Below are positions 52,184 to 60,032 of a stretch of 64,000 bases of DNA, one piece after another. The position numbers were made by a program, and so were the translations under genes. The DNA lies in contig NZ_JBBWVE010000006.1 in NCBI RefSeq assembly GCF_041903755.1, positions 1 through 64,000 of the forward strand, given 5' to 3'. This stretch comes from Thiocapsa roseilacustris (lineage in GTDB: Bacteria; Pseudomonadota; Gammaproteobacteria; Chromatiales; Chromatiaceae). Position 1 is the stretch's first letter, and every line of letters starts with the position of its first letter. Under the pieces are notes generated by a model. That model was not told the DNA's origin. It worked only from the letters and a program-made list of their open reading frames with translations, and did not search any database.

Positions 52184-52227
52184 CCTTGCCCCTTGCCCCT
52201 TGCCCCTTGCCCCTTGCCCCTTGCCCT
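52184..52227 (+). repeat. TTGCCCC heptamer tandem array
   Basis: About six consecutive copies of CTTGCCC/TTGCCCC run from 52184 to 52227, ending in TTGCCCTTTG. Perfect short-unit repeats of this kind can change copy number by slippage. Confidence 0.85.
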
Positions 52228-52246
52228 TTGACATCTGACCTTTCCC

Positions 52247-52415
52247 CTAAGGCGAATTCCGGAAACCGTTATGCCAAGCTGCGCACGGGAGCGCTCCACG
52301 CCAAGCGAGCCGTAGGTTGTGCCGAGCCGTGCGAGGCACAACCAACCGCCGGCGAAAGTTGTGCTTCCTATCGTCAGCACAACCTACGGGTATGGGATTT
52401 TCCGGGAATCGCCTA
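52247..52415 (+). repeat. R1 element, full copy with about 30 bp extra in the left arm
   Basis: It starts CTAAGGCGAATTCCGGAAAC and ends TTTTCCGGGAATCGCCTA. The core from CGTAGGTTGTGCCGAGCC to CAGCACAACCTACGG is intact. The left side carries an insertion around GCGCACGGGAGCGCTCC that other copies lack. Confidence 0.8.
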
Positions 52416-52421
52416 AATCTC

Positions 52422-52508
52422 CTGAACTGCGTCAACTCCAGGTCCGAGGCAGCACTCGAACGTCCGCCCCGCTCTCAAGCCTTGAGCCGAATCTCGGACG
52501 CGGTTCAG
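52422..52508. repeat. R2 stem-loop (H)
   Basis: Arms CTGAACTGCGTC (52422-52433) and GACGCGGTTCAG (52497-52508) pair with one mismatch around 63 nt. The right arm contains the stop codon of the DEAD-box gene (52505-52507), so it lies at the mRNA 3' end. Confidence 0.82.
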
Positions 52509-54376
52509 CTCGGGTCCGTGCGCTTGCGGCGTCGTTCCTGATGGAATCCCGGCTCCCGAGGCTTGCGTTCATAAGATGGCTGATCGGATCCAGCGCCGGC
52601 GGCGCTTTCTGCCCCGCTGCGCCGCGTCCCACCGGCCGAGCCATCCGCGAGCGAGATCCGCAGCGCCTGCCCACGGACGTAGACCCGTTTGAGATGGTTG
52701 AAGATCTCGCGCGGCATACCTTCCGGGAGATCGACCAAGGAGTGATCGTCCCGGATGTCGATCCGGCCGATATAGCGGCCCTCCAGCCCGGACTCGTTGG
52801 CGATGGCGCCCACGATCTCACGCGGGGTCGCGCCGTGCTGGTGGCCGACCTCGATCCGATAGCTGGTGAGTCCCTCGGATCCGCGTCCCTGCGGACGCGG
52901 GCGGTCGCGACTGTCTTCGCGAGCCCCGTCGCGCCGTGGCGCTGCGCCACGCTCGCCGTCGCGGGCGGCGCGCGGACGTTCCCCGTCGCGACCTTCGCTC
53001 CGCGGGCCGCGCTCCGGACGCTCGGGCCGGGTTGCCGCGGGGCGCGGCAGATCCGCTTTGACATCGAGCGGGCGCTCGCGCTGAGTGAGATAGGCCAGCG
53101 CCGCGGCGATGTCCATCATCTCCAGCTCCTGTTCCGTGCTCAGTCGCGCGACCAAGCGGTAAAAGAAGTCGAGATCCTGCTCGGTCAAGGTCTTGCGCAG
53201 CTCGGCGGTGAAGCGGTCGATGCGCGACTCGCTGAGCTGGGAGGCCGAGGGCGGCTCCATCGCCGGGACGGTGCGTCGAATGGTGCGCTCGATCGCGCGC
53301 AGCAGTCCGCGTTCACGTGGTTCCACCAAGAGGATGGCGCGCCCGGCCCGCCCAGCGCGCCCGGTCCGCCCGATCCGGTGGACATAGGCGGAGGGATCGG
53401 TCGGGATGTCGTAGTTCACGACATGGCTAAGCCGCTCCACATCGAGCCCGCGCGCGGCCACATCGGTCGCGACCAAGATGTCCAGAAGGCCCTGCTTGAG
53501 CCGCTCCACGGTGCGTTCGCGCATCTCCTGGCTCATATCGCCGTTCAGTGGCTCGGCCGCAAAGCCGTGCGCCTTGAGCTTGTCGGTCAGCTCGACCGTG
53601 GCGTTTTTGGTCCGCACGAAGATCAGCATGCCGTCGAACGGCTCGAGCTCCAGGATGCGGGTCAGCACGTCCAGCTTGTGGAAACGGGTGACCACGCAGT
53701 GGTGCTGGTCGATGGTGTCGACCGTCTCGGAGTCGGCCGTGACGCGGATCTCGATCGGGTCCGACAGCCGGGTCTGCGCGACCCGGCGGATCCCCGCGGG
53801 CATGGTGGCGGAGAAAAGCGCGACCTGGCGTCCGGGCGGGGTTTGCTCGAAGATCCAGTCGATATCCTCCGCGAAGCCCATGTTGAGCATCTCGTCGGCC
53901 TCGTCCAGGACGAGCGTCTTGAGCATGTCGAGCGCGAGCGTGCCGCGCTTGAGATGGTCCATCACACGCCCGGGCGTGCCGACGACCACCTGCGGATTGC
54001 GTTTGAGCTGGCTCAGCTGCAGGCCGTAGCCCTGACCGCCGTAGATCGGCAGCACAAGAAAACCCTTCAGGTGCTGGGCATAGCCCTGGAAGGCTTCGGC
54101 GACCTGGAGCGCAAGCTCTCGGGTTGGCGTCAGCACTAGGACCTGCGGGCCGCGCTGCGTGGGATCGACGCGGCTGAGTAGGGGCAGGGCGAAGGCGGCG
54201 GTCTTGCCGGTGCCGGTCTGGGCCTGGCCGAGCAGATCGCGTCCGGCGAGCAGGTGCGGGATGCATTGAACTTGAACCGGTGTCGGTGTCTCGTAACCGA
54301 GATCCTCGACAGCTTTGGCGACTGCGGGGGCTAGGCCGAGCTGGCCGAAGCCGATACTCGTGTCGGGGGTGTCCAT
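52505..54376 (-). CDS. deaD: DEAD-box ATP-dependent RNA helicase, DeaD/CsdA-like
   Basis: The 623-residue helicase has all core motifs: 'AQTGTGKTAAFALPLL', 'PTRELALQVAEAF', 'VGTPGRVMDHL', 'VLDEADEMLNMGF', 'FSATMP', 'ATDVAARGLDVE' and 'HRIGRTGRAGRAGRA'. The C-terminus has an Arg/Gly/Glu-rich linker and a DbpA/CsdA-like RNA-binding domain ('LTSYRIEVGHQHGATPREIVGAIANESGLEGRYIGRIDI'). It acts in ribosome assembly and cold-shock RNA remodelling. The ATG at 54376 has a GAGG upstream and is preferred to 54442. Its stop codon lies inside an R2 arm. Confidence 0.9.
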   Translation of the reverse strand: MDTPDTSIGFGQLGLAPAVAKAVEDLGYETPTPVQVQCIPHLLAGRDLLGQAQTGTGKTAAFALPLLSRVDPTQRGPQVLVLTPTRELALQVAEAFQGYAQHLKGFLVLPIYGGQGYGLQLSQLKRNPQVVVGTPGRVMDHLKRGTLALDMLKTLVLDEADEMLNMGFAEDIDWIFEQTPPGRQVALFSATMPAGIRRVAQTRLSDPIEIRVTADSETVDTIDQHHCVVTRFHKLDVLTRILELEPFDGMLIFVRTKNATVELTDKLKAHGFAAEPLNGDMSQEMRERTVERLKQGLLDILVATDVAARGLDVERLSHVVNYDIPTDPSAYVHRIGRTGRAGRAGRAILLVEPRERGLLRAIERTIRRTVPAMEPPSASQLSESRIDRFTAELRKTLTEQDLDFFYRLVARLSTEQELEMMDIAAALAYLTQRERPLDVKADLPRPAATRPERPERGPRSEGRDGERPRAARDGERGAAPRRDGAREDSRDRPRPQGRGSEGLTSYRIEVGHQHGATPREIVGAIANESGLEGRYIGRIDIRDDHSLVDLPEGMPREIFNHLKRVYVRGQALRISLADGSAGGTRRSGAESAAGAGSDQPSYERKPREPGFHQERRRKRTDPS

Positions 54377-54478
54377 CGTGGGGCCTCGAAAGAATGGCGC
54401 GTCCGGCGGGAAGTCCGGCGGACCATCCATGGGGATTCGCAAAGTAACAGGGCATTATCTGCGCGGGTCGCGGCTGGA

Positions 54479-54931
54479 TCAAGTTTGATTCGCGGCTCGG
54501 GGTGCCGCGGACTGCACGTCGGTTTGCGCGAAATCATCGCCCTTGTATAAAAGCGGGGCCTGCGCACGGATCGCCAGGGCATAGGAAAAGCAGTCGCCGA
54601 AATTGAGTCCTGCGGGGTGGCGGCCTTTGCCGAATCGGCGGTACGCGTCGGCAGCGGCATCTGCCATCGCTTCGTCCAACGGTATCGTTCGGATTCGCTG
54701 CATGCGCATGAATTGCTTGGTGCGCTCGACTCCTGGATCGCCGAGGCGCGATTGGATCACCAAAAGGAGCTCGGTGCGATTGGGTGCGCAGAGTCCGGGG
54801 CGGGTTGCTGCGGCCAACCGATGCAGGATGGCAGCGGCTTCGGGTTCGCCGAGGAGGACCGCGGTCAGCGCGCTAGTGTCGACCGCCAGGTCAATCACCA
54901 AGTGAGGCGCCGGTTTAGGCGAAGTGGCCAT
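54479..54931 (-). CDS. VapC-like PIN-domain ribonuclease toxin
   Basis: The 150-residue PIN protein has the acidic active-site pattern: 'VDTSALTAVLLGEPEAA' (Asp), 'CAPNRTELLLVI' (Glu) and 'GLNFGDCFSYALAIRAQAPLLYKGDDFAQTDV' (two Asp). VapC toxins cleave tRNA or rRNA. The ATG at 54931 overlaps the end of the antitoxin gene by 17 bp; a GTG at about 54898 would give a more typical N-terminus. It follows its antitoxin on the minus strand. Confidence 0.85.
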   Translation of the reverse strand: MATSPKPAPHLVIDLAVDTSALTAVLLGEPEAAAILHRLAAATRPGLCAPNRTELLLVIQSRLGDPGVERTKQFMRMQRIRTIPLDEAMADAAADAYRRFGKGRHPAGLNFGDCFSYALAIRAQAPLLYKGDDFAQTDVQSAAPRAANQT

Positions 54932-55178
54932 CGGCGTTGTAACCGAGGATCTCCTCGTCCGTGCGGCGATCGATTACAGGCAGGGTCCAGACCTCGCGTC
55001 GCAGCCAGTCCAACGTCTCTTCGGGCGACGCCCGCCCCCGAGAGGCGTCGTGGCCCTCCAATCCGGCTTGAAGAGAGAGAATCGCTTCCTGCGTCATGGA
55101 TCGGCGGTGGATCGCGGCGGACTCCTTCAGTTGTCGGTAGATGTCGTCGGGGACGTTGCGCAGGACCAGTGTGTGCAT
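54915..55178 (-). CDS. FitA/VapB-like ribbon-helix-helix antitoxin
   Basis: The 87-residue protein begins with the FitA-type RHH DNA-binding motif 'MHTLVLRNVPDDIYRQLKESAAIHRRSMTQEAILSLQAGL' and ends with a variable toxin-binding tail 'WTLPVIDRRTDEEILGYNADGHFA'. It should repress its own promoter and neutralise the PIN toxin encoded directly downstream. The overlap of the two genes supports joint translation. Confidence 0.85.
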   Translation of the reverse strand: MHTLVLRNVPDDIYRQLKESAAIHRRSMTQEAILSLQAGLEGHDASRGRASPEETLDWLRREVWTLPVIDRRTDEEILGYNADGHFA

Positions 55179-55295
55179 CGGCGCTCTCGCGGAACAGGTG
55201 CAAGCAAAATGCTAGCAGCCGCGGTCGGCATGCGCAACGGTTCCGGCTACGCCACTGCGATTCCTCATCGTTGTACTGCGGATTGAGCGATACCA

Positions 55296-55317
55296 TGTCC
55301 AACCTTTAGTCTGGACA
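55296..55317. promoter_or_regulatory. short inverted repeat upstream of the ABC1 kinase gene
   Basis: TGTCCA (55296-55301) and TGGACA (55312-55317) form a palindrome with a 10-bp centre, 39 bp before the ATG at 55357. It could be an operator for an unidentified regulator or a leader hairpin. Confidence 0.3.
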
Positions 55318-55356
55318 GGATCCGGACGCCGCCGATTCATTCTCCGAGGAAATCTG

Positions 55357-56685
55357 ATGTCAACGACACCTAACCGACCCGGCATGGTCGTCCCGAGCAC
55401 GCGTCTGAGTCGCCTTTGGCATCTCGGACGTGCCACCGGGGATCTTGCCGCGGGGATCGGCGTGAAGGGTCTGATGGAGCTTGCCCGGACCCGTGGCAGC
55501 GCCGAGCCGTCGCGGATCAGGCTCTCCCCCGAGCACACCCGCCGCTTTACCGATCGCCTTGCGCGCATGCGCGGCGCTGTGATGAAGATGGGGCAGTTGA
55601 TGTCCATGGATGGCTCGGACATCTTCACACCGGAGGCCGCGGAGATCATGAGCGCCCTGCGCGAGCGAGCCGAGCCGATGCCGATGAGCCAACTCACCGG
55701 GGTTCTGGAGCGCGAATACGGACAGGGCTGGAACGCGAAGTTCAAGCGGTTCGAATTCACGCCCGTGGCCTCCGCCTCGATCGGGCAGGTGCACCGTGCC
55801 GAGACGCGCGATGGGCGTCGTCTCGCGCTCAAGATCCAGTTTCCGGGCGTCCGCGAGAGCATCGACAGCGACATCGACAACCTCGCCTTCCTGGCCCGGA
55901 CCTTGGGCATGGCACCGGCGGGCGTGGATCTGACGCCTTATCTGGATAGCGCGCGCCGCCAGCTCCATCAGGAGGCGGACTATGGCGCGGAGGCAGATTC
56001 GCTTGAGGCGTATGGGGCGGGTGTCGGCGCGGATCCGGATTTCCTCGTTCCGGGCGTCCATCGTGACCTCTCGACAACCCGCATCCTGGCGATGGATTTC
56101 GCCGAGGGTGTCCCGGTCGACCGCCTAGCCGGCAGCGGCTACAGCTGCGAGGAGCGTGACCGCGCCGCAACGGCCTTGACGCGTCTGTCCATGCGCGAAC
56201 TCTTCGAGTTCGGTCTCGTGCAGTCTGACCCGAACTTCGGCAACTATCTCTACGAAGCGACGTCCGGGCGCATCGTCCTGCTCGATTTCGGCGCGGCGCT
56301 GCCGGTAAGGTCGGACCTCGTCGAGCGCTATCGACAGCTCGCCCGTGCTGCGTTCGCCGATGACCGTGCGGCAATGCGTGCGGCCTCGATCGATCTGGGC
56401 TATGTCGGCGCGAACGACCCGAGCGAGCAGGTGAACGCTCTTATCGACCTCTTGCGCATCTCCAGCGAGCCGCTGCGCAGCCCAGGCCACTACGACTTCG
56501 GCGTCTCAGATCTTTACGAGCGTGCCTATGCGCGCGGTCGCGAGATGTTCTACTCGGGTGCCTTCAGCACAGTGCCCGCACCCGAGACCATGTTCCTGCA
56601 TCGCAAGTTCATGGGCGCCTTTATGCTCTGCCGGCGTCTGCGCGCGCGGGTGGATCTAGGGGGGATGCTGAGACCGTACATCTGA
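55357..56685 (+). CDS. ABC1/AarF/UbiB-family atypical kinase
   Basis: The 442-residue protein has the ABC1 hallmarks: the KxGQ motif 'VMKMGQLMSMDG' near residue 78, the Ala-rich loop 'VASASIGQVHRAETRDG', Lys in 'LALKIQFPGVRESI', the 'QEADYGAEADSL' motif, the catalytic loop 'QSDPNFGNYL' and the metal Asp in 'VLLDFGAALP'. UbiB-family proteins support ubiquinone synthesis through an ATPase-like activity. There is no C-terminal membrane pair as in UbiB, so this is a soluble AarF-like member and its partner is unknown. An R1 element lies downstream. Confidence 0.88.
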   Translation: MSTTPNRPGMVVPSTRLSRLWHLGRATGDLAAGIGVKGLMELARTRGSAEPSRIRLSPEHTRRFTDRLARMRGAVMKMGQLMSMDGSDIFTPEAAEIMSALRERAEPMPMSQLTGVLEREYGQGWNAKFKRFEFTPVASASIGQVHRAETRDGRRLALKIQFPGVRESIDSDIDNLAFLARTLGMAPAGVDLTPYLDSARRQLHQEADYGAEADSLEAYGAGVGADPDFLVPGVHRDLSTTRILAMDFAEGVPVDRLAGSGYSCEERDRAATALTRLSMRELFEFGLVQSDPNFGNYLYEATSGRIVLLDFGAALPVRSDLVERYRQLARAAFADDRAAMRAASIDLGYVGANDPSEQVNALIDLLRISSEPLRSPGHYDFGVSDLYERAYARGREMFYSGAFSTVPAPETMFLHRKFMGAFMLCRRLRARVDLGGMLRPYI

Positions 56686-56715
56686 GGTTAGCCTCCTGGC
56701 TCCTGCCGCCAGCGA

Positions 56716-56822
56716 TCAGGGAATTTCCGCAAAACTCCATACCCGTAGGTTGTGCTGACGATAGGAAGCACAACTTCCGCCGGCGGTTGGTTGTGCCTCG
56801 CACGGCTCGGCACAACCTACGG
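56716..56822 (-). repeat. R1 element, copy lacking the outer right arm
   Basis: It begins AGGGAATTTCCGCAAAACTC and ends TCGGCACAACCTACGG. It lies between the ABC1 gene and the convergent NAD(P)-binding gene. Confidence 0.8.
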
Positions 56823-56853
56823 TCCTAACAGCCGGCGGCAGGCGGCGAGAGCC

Positions 56854-58281
56854 TCACCGCGCCAAACGCGCGAGCCGGCCCTGATACCGCCGCATGACCA
56901 GCAGATGCGCGACCGCCTGGGTCCAGAGATAGACATACCAGGGCAGGGCAGGTGCGAAGTCGTGGATGGCCGCCATGGTGTAGCGGTCGTCCAGCAGGGT
57001 CTGGAACTCGAAGCGGGCACGGCCCTGGCCGTCGGAGCGGCTCAGGAGACCGCCGACGATGGCGTAGACCTGACGTTGCGGGCTGCTCTCCTCGGCCAGC
57101 CATTGCAGTGTCAACAGGTGCAGGCGCGGGAAGCGGGTATAGACGCTGCATCGCCCCGTCTCGTCGATGCGGGTGCAGACCATGGGCCAACAGCAGGCGC
57201 CGAGCCAGCGGAAATAATTGCCGGCAACCCAGTCTGCATCCTGCCCGGGCGGCAGGATCACCCGCTGGATGGAGCGCACCAGCCGCGCGCGTCGCATCAA
57301 CTCGCGGCTCTGACCCTCGATCGGCTGACGCGGGCTCGGCAGCAGGCGTCGACCCGACGGGTCGAGCGCGGCGCGAAGGGCCTCGCGAAAGGGGATTGCA
57401 GCCGGGTCGATCGCGCGCAGAATCGAGTTGTCGCGAATCACGGTGTCCTGCGGCAGACTCTCCAGGGCCGGACCGACCACGGCCGATGGCGCGCCGCTGA
57501 AGAACCGCGCGGTGGCCGAGGCCAGCCAGAGCGGCATCCAAGGTAGGGTCAGGATGCGTCTCCGCAGCCCGAGTACCTCGGCCGTTTGACGGAGCATCTC
57601 TTCGTAGCTCAAGCACTCGGGACCACCGATGTCGTATGCGCCGCGACAGGTCTCCGGATGCCCCAGGCAGTGGCGAACAGCCCGAACAAGATCCACCAGC
57701 GCGATCGGCCGCGTCATCGAACGGGCGCTCGGCGGCAGCAAGAGCAGCGGCAGGCGCCTGACTAGGTCCACCAGCAGCCGCGGGGCCGATCCACCGGGGC
57801 CGACGACCAGTCCGGCACGCAGCGCCGTGACCGGTGTTCCGCGCGAGGCCAGCACCAGCTCCACCTCGCGTCGACTCCAGAGCAGCGGCGAAATTCGGAA
57901 GCTGTCCGGGATCAGCCCGCCGACGACGATGATCTGTTTGATCCCGTTTGCCGCCGCGGCTTGTGCGAAGTTATCGGCTAGGATGAGGTCCATGTCGCGC
58001 GGATTGGCCTGCGTCAGGCGCGACGAGGGTGCCAGCGAATGCACCAGATAGACGGCGTAATCGCAGTCCGCGAGCCCTTCGACCAGATCGGACGCGGAGA
58101 AGAGATCGCAATGGCGCCAGGTCACGCGCTGATCCGGGTCGGGCGTTTGTGCCCGGGCGGGCGATCGTGTCAGTGCCCGAACCGAGAAGGCGTCCGTCAG
58201 GGCGCGGCAGACCGCGGTGCCGATAAAGCCGCTGGCACCGGCGACGGCGACCCTCGGTCGCCGGGAGGGGGAGGATGGCAT
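56854..58281 (-). CDS. NAD(P)-binding atypical SDR with C-terminal extension
   Basis: Residues 1-290 are a Rossmann-fold NmrA-like or complex-I-39-kDa-like atypical short-chain dehydrogenase: 'VAVAGASGFIGTAVCRALTDAFSVRALTRSP', 'DCDYAVYLVHSL', 'IIVVGGLIPDS' and 'PIALVDLVRAVRHCLGHPETCRGAYDIGGPECLSYEEMLRQTAEVLG'. The C-terminal ~170 residues are an additional soluble region with many Trp and Tyr residues that resembles DUF2867-type tails. The reaction is unknown; relatives act as oxidoreductases or as assembly factors. The start at 58281 has AGGA upstream. Confidence 0.8.
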   Translation of the reverse strand: MPSSPSRRPRVAVAGASGFIGTAVCRALTDAFSVRALTRSPARAQTPDPDQRVTWRHCDLFSASDLVEGLADCDYAVYLVHSLAPSSRLTQANPRDMDLILADNFAQAAAANGIKQIIVVGGLIPDSFRISPLLWSRREVELVLASRGTPVTALRAGLVVGPGGSAPRLLVDLVRRLPLLLLPPSARSMTRPIALVDLVRAVRHCLGHPETCRGAYDIGGPECLSYEEMLRQTAEVLGLRRRILTLPWMPLWLASATARFFSGAPSAVVGPALESLPQDTVIRDNSILRAIDPAAIPFREALRAALDPSGRRLLPSPRQPIEGQSRELMRRARLVRSIQRVILPPGQDADWVAGNYFRWLGACCWPMVCTRIDETGRCSVYTRFPRLHLLTLQWLAEESSPQRQVYAIVGGLLSRSDGQGRARFEFQTLLDDRYTMAAIHDFAPALPWYVYLWTQAVAHLLVMRRYQGRLARLAR

Positions 58282-58682
58282 GGCGTCCTGTCTCTGGAAG
58301 GATGTCTCGACCGAACGCCATAGGATATACCGCCCGAGGGCAGCTCGGGCTTCGCATGCAACCCTTTTGGAATTTGGCGATATCGGGGATGTGGTGCTCT
58401 TGGAGGCCGCTCAAGTGGACGAAGCGGCCCCGGTGATCCTGGCCATCGATCACGAACCGACCGCCCTGCGGGACGTTTCGCAGACCTGCACCGTGCGGAA
58501 GCCCTGCAGGCGGTGTGTTGGGCACGCTACGCCTTACCCAACCTACGGGTGTCGAGGTCCCCGCAATTCGCCTTGCCAATCACCACTCGCGCCACTACGC
58601 CACTACCCCCCTGTTGCTCGATCCGCCCAAACTCAGTACGCTTCCCGGTCGCCCAGAACAAGAAGACGAGGACTCGAATCCG
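58282..58682. other. intergenic region with degenerate R1 remnant
   Basis: A 401-bp divergent gap. A degenerate R1-like piece lies at about 58510-58574 (GCACGCTACGCCTTACCCAA and a terminal AATTCGCCTT). Open frames crossing this gap in front of the methyltransferase start are not supported by similarity. The promoters of both divergent genes should lie here. Confidence 0.5.
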
Positions 58683-59348
58683 ATGGACACCACCGCCGAA
58701 CGTGCGCGTTTCAACATGATTCAACAGCAGATTCGTCCATGGGAAGTCCTGGACGACCGGGTTCTTGAGGCGATGGCGGAGATTCGACGCGAGGCGTTCG
58801 TGCCCGACGCTTACCAGGGCCTCGCCTATGCCGATATCGAGATTCCGATCGGCGCAGGCGCCTGCATGTTGGCGCCCAAGGTTGTCGGGCGCATGCTTCA
58901 AGCGCTCGACGTGCAGTCCGGCGAGCGGGTGTTGGAGATTGGTGCGGGGACGGGTTATGTCAGTGCCTGTCTCGATCGTTTGGGCGGGCGGGTAATCGGG
59001 GTAGAGGTCGACGCCGGTCTGGCGGAGGAGACGCGTGCGCGGTTGGCCGGTTTGGGTTTCGAGTCAATCGAGATCCGCGCGGGCGATGCGCTGAGCCAGC
59101 CTGTCGAGGGTGGGCCGTTCGACGTCATCGCCGTCACCGGATCGATGCCAACCGAGGTTGCCTTGCCTCTGCTGCAGGGGCAGTTGGCCCCGGGCGGGCG
59201 TCTGTTCTGTATCCTCGGAGTGGAGCCCGTGATGGAGGCACTGCTCGTCACCCGTGTCGGTGAGCGTGATGTTCGCCGAGAGGGGTTGTTCGAGACATCG
59301 ACGCTCGCATTGAACAATGCCGCCCGGGCGAATGAGTTCGAGTTCTGA
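58683..59348 (+). CDS. protein-L-isoaspartate O-methyltransferase family protein
   Basis: The 221-residue protein has the PCMT SAM-binding motif 'VLEIGAGTGYVSACLDRLGGRVIGVEVD' and the family N-terminus 'ARFNMIQQQIRPWEVLDDRVLEAMAEIRREAFVPDAYQGLAYADIEIPIG'. It resembles the proteobacterial group in which the usual catalytic 'S-Q-P' region reads 'GACMLAPKVVGRML', so repair of isoaspartate is probable but the motif is variant. The ATG at 58683 gives the conserved N-terminus. An R2 element follows the stop. Confidence 0.85.
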   Translation: MDTTAERARFNMIQQQIRPWEVLDDRVLEAMAEIRREAFVPDAYQGLAYADIEIPIGAGACMLAPKVVGRMLQALDVQSGERVLEIGAGTGYVSACLDRLGGRVIGVEVDAGLAEETRARLAGLGFESIEIRAGDALSQPVEGGPFDVIAVTGSMPTEVALPLLQGQLAPGGRLFCILGVEPVMEALLVTRVGERDVRREGLFETSTLALNNAARANEFEF

Positions 59349-59354
59349 ACCGCG

Positions 59355-59441
59355 CTGAACCGCGTCAGGGGTTTTATGCGGAGCTTGAGTGCGGACTCGG
59401 TGTCGTTTGAATCAACGGGCGTTGCAGTGGACGCGGTTCAG
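59355..59441. repeat. R2 stem-loop (I)
   Basis: Perfect arms CTGAACCGCGTC (59355-59366) and GACGCGGTTCAG (59430-59441) enclose 63 nt. A partial extra arm (CTGAACCGCG, 59345-59354) overlaps the methyltransferase stop. An AG-rich stretch and TTTGAACCA follow, possibly the remains of a second hairpin. Confidence 0.87.
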
Positions 59442-59567
59442 GAAATTGGAAAGAAAGGTTTGAACCATTGTGGTGCGTTCGGGGGCTGGCTGCTGACTCC
59501 GGGGGGGCGGTAGGTCGAGCCTCGGAAATGAATGTCCGTCGGGCGTGGCTGAATACGGGGGTTGGTG

Positions 59568-59888
59568 ATGCGTCGAATGGGGCCGAAAGAGGTTGCGCAG
59601 TGGTTGGCCACGGTCGGCGAGCCGCCGGTCTTGCTTGATGTCCGCGAGCCGTGGGAGTTTCAGATCTGTCGAATCGAGGGATCCTTATCCATTCCGATGG
59701 GACAAATCCCGGGGGCATTGGCGCGGTTGGATCCGACTCGAGAGATCGTCGTGATCTGCCATCACGGGATTCGCAGTTATCAGGTCGCGCGCTTCCTCGA
59801 GCAGCAGGGGTTCACCCGCATGGTCAATCTCGACGGCGGGGTTGCGGCATGGGCGCGTGATCTGGATCCCGCGATGCCGGTCTACTGA
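59568..59888 (+). CDS. single-domain rhodanese (thiosulfate sulfurtransferase-like)
   Basis: The 106-residue protein has 'LLDVREPWEFQICRIEGSLSIPMGQI' and the active-site loop 'VVICHHGIRSYQVARFLEQQGF', with the persulfide-carrying Cys in CHHGIR. Such GlpE/YibN-like proteins move sulfane sulfur in the cytosol. The ATG at 59568 is preferred to the TTG and GTG just upstream. It precedes a cysteine hydrolase gene by 144 bp. In a sulfur-oxidising host it could have several donors, which the sequence does not define. Confidence 0.88.
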   Translation: MRRMGPKEVAQWLATVGEPPVLLDVREPWEFQICRIEGSLSIPMGQIPGALARLDPTREIVVICHHGIRSYQVARFLEQQGFTRMVNLDGGVAAWARDLDPAMPVY

Positions 59889-60032
59889 TCTGCAGCCGGT
59901 CTCCGGCCATGTGCGGCTCGGATAGTAGGCTGCTTTTTCCTTGATTCCCGTCGGGAAACTGACGCACACTCCCCCGCGACACGGGCGATTCCGGCCACGT
60001 GCGAACCGATAACGATATCGCGAGGACACGCC

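Larger units (their letters stand above)
52016..52504. other. intergenic region with simple repeat, R1 and R2
   Basis: A 489-bp gap between the SIR2-like and the DEAD-box genes, both on the minus strand. It contains a TTGCCCC heptamer array (52184-52227), an R1 element with an enlarged left arm (52247-52415) and R2 stem-loop H (52422-52508). I see no gene. Confidence 0.65.

Noticed and set aside
13179..56822. Recurrent small proteins containing 'MCRAVRGTTNRRRKLCFLSS' predicted at many loci
   Set aside because: They are translations of the R1 repeat itself. Their similarity reflects the repeated DNA, they lack consistent starts, and partial copies encode partial versions.
58515..58682. A 56-residue N-terminal extension of the isoaspartyl methyltransferase
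   Set aside because: It lies in a degenerate R1 remnant and is unlike the family. The ATG at 58683 gives the conserved N-terminus.
21382..59441. R2 elements as a CRISPR array
   Set aside because: The units are scattered between unrelated genes, the arms are inverted and not direct repeats, and no cas genes are present.
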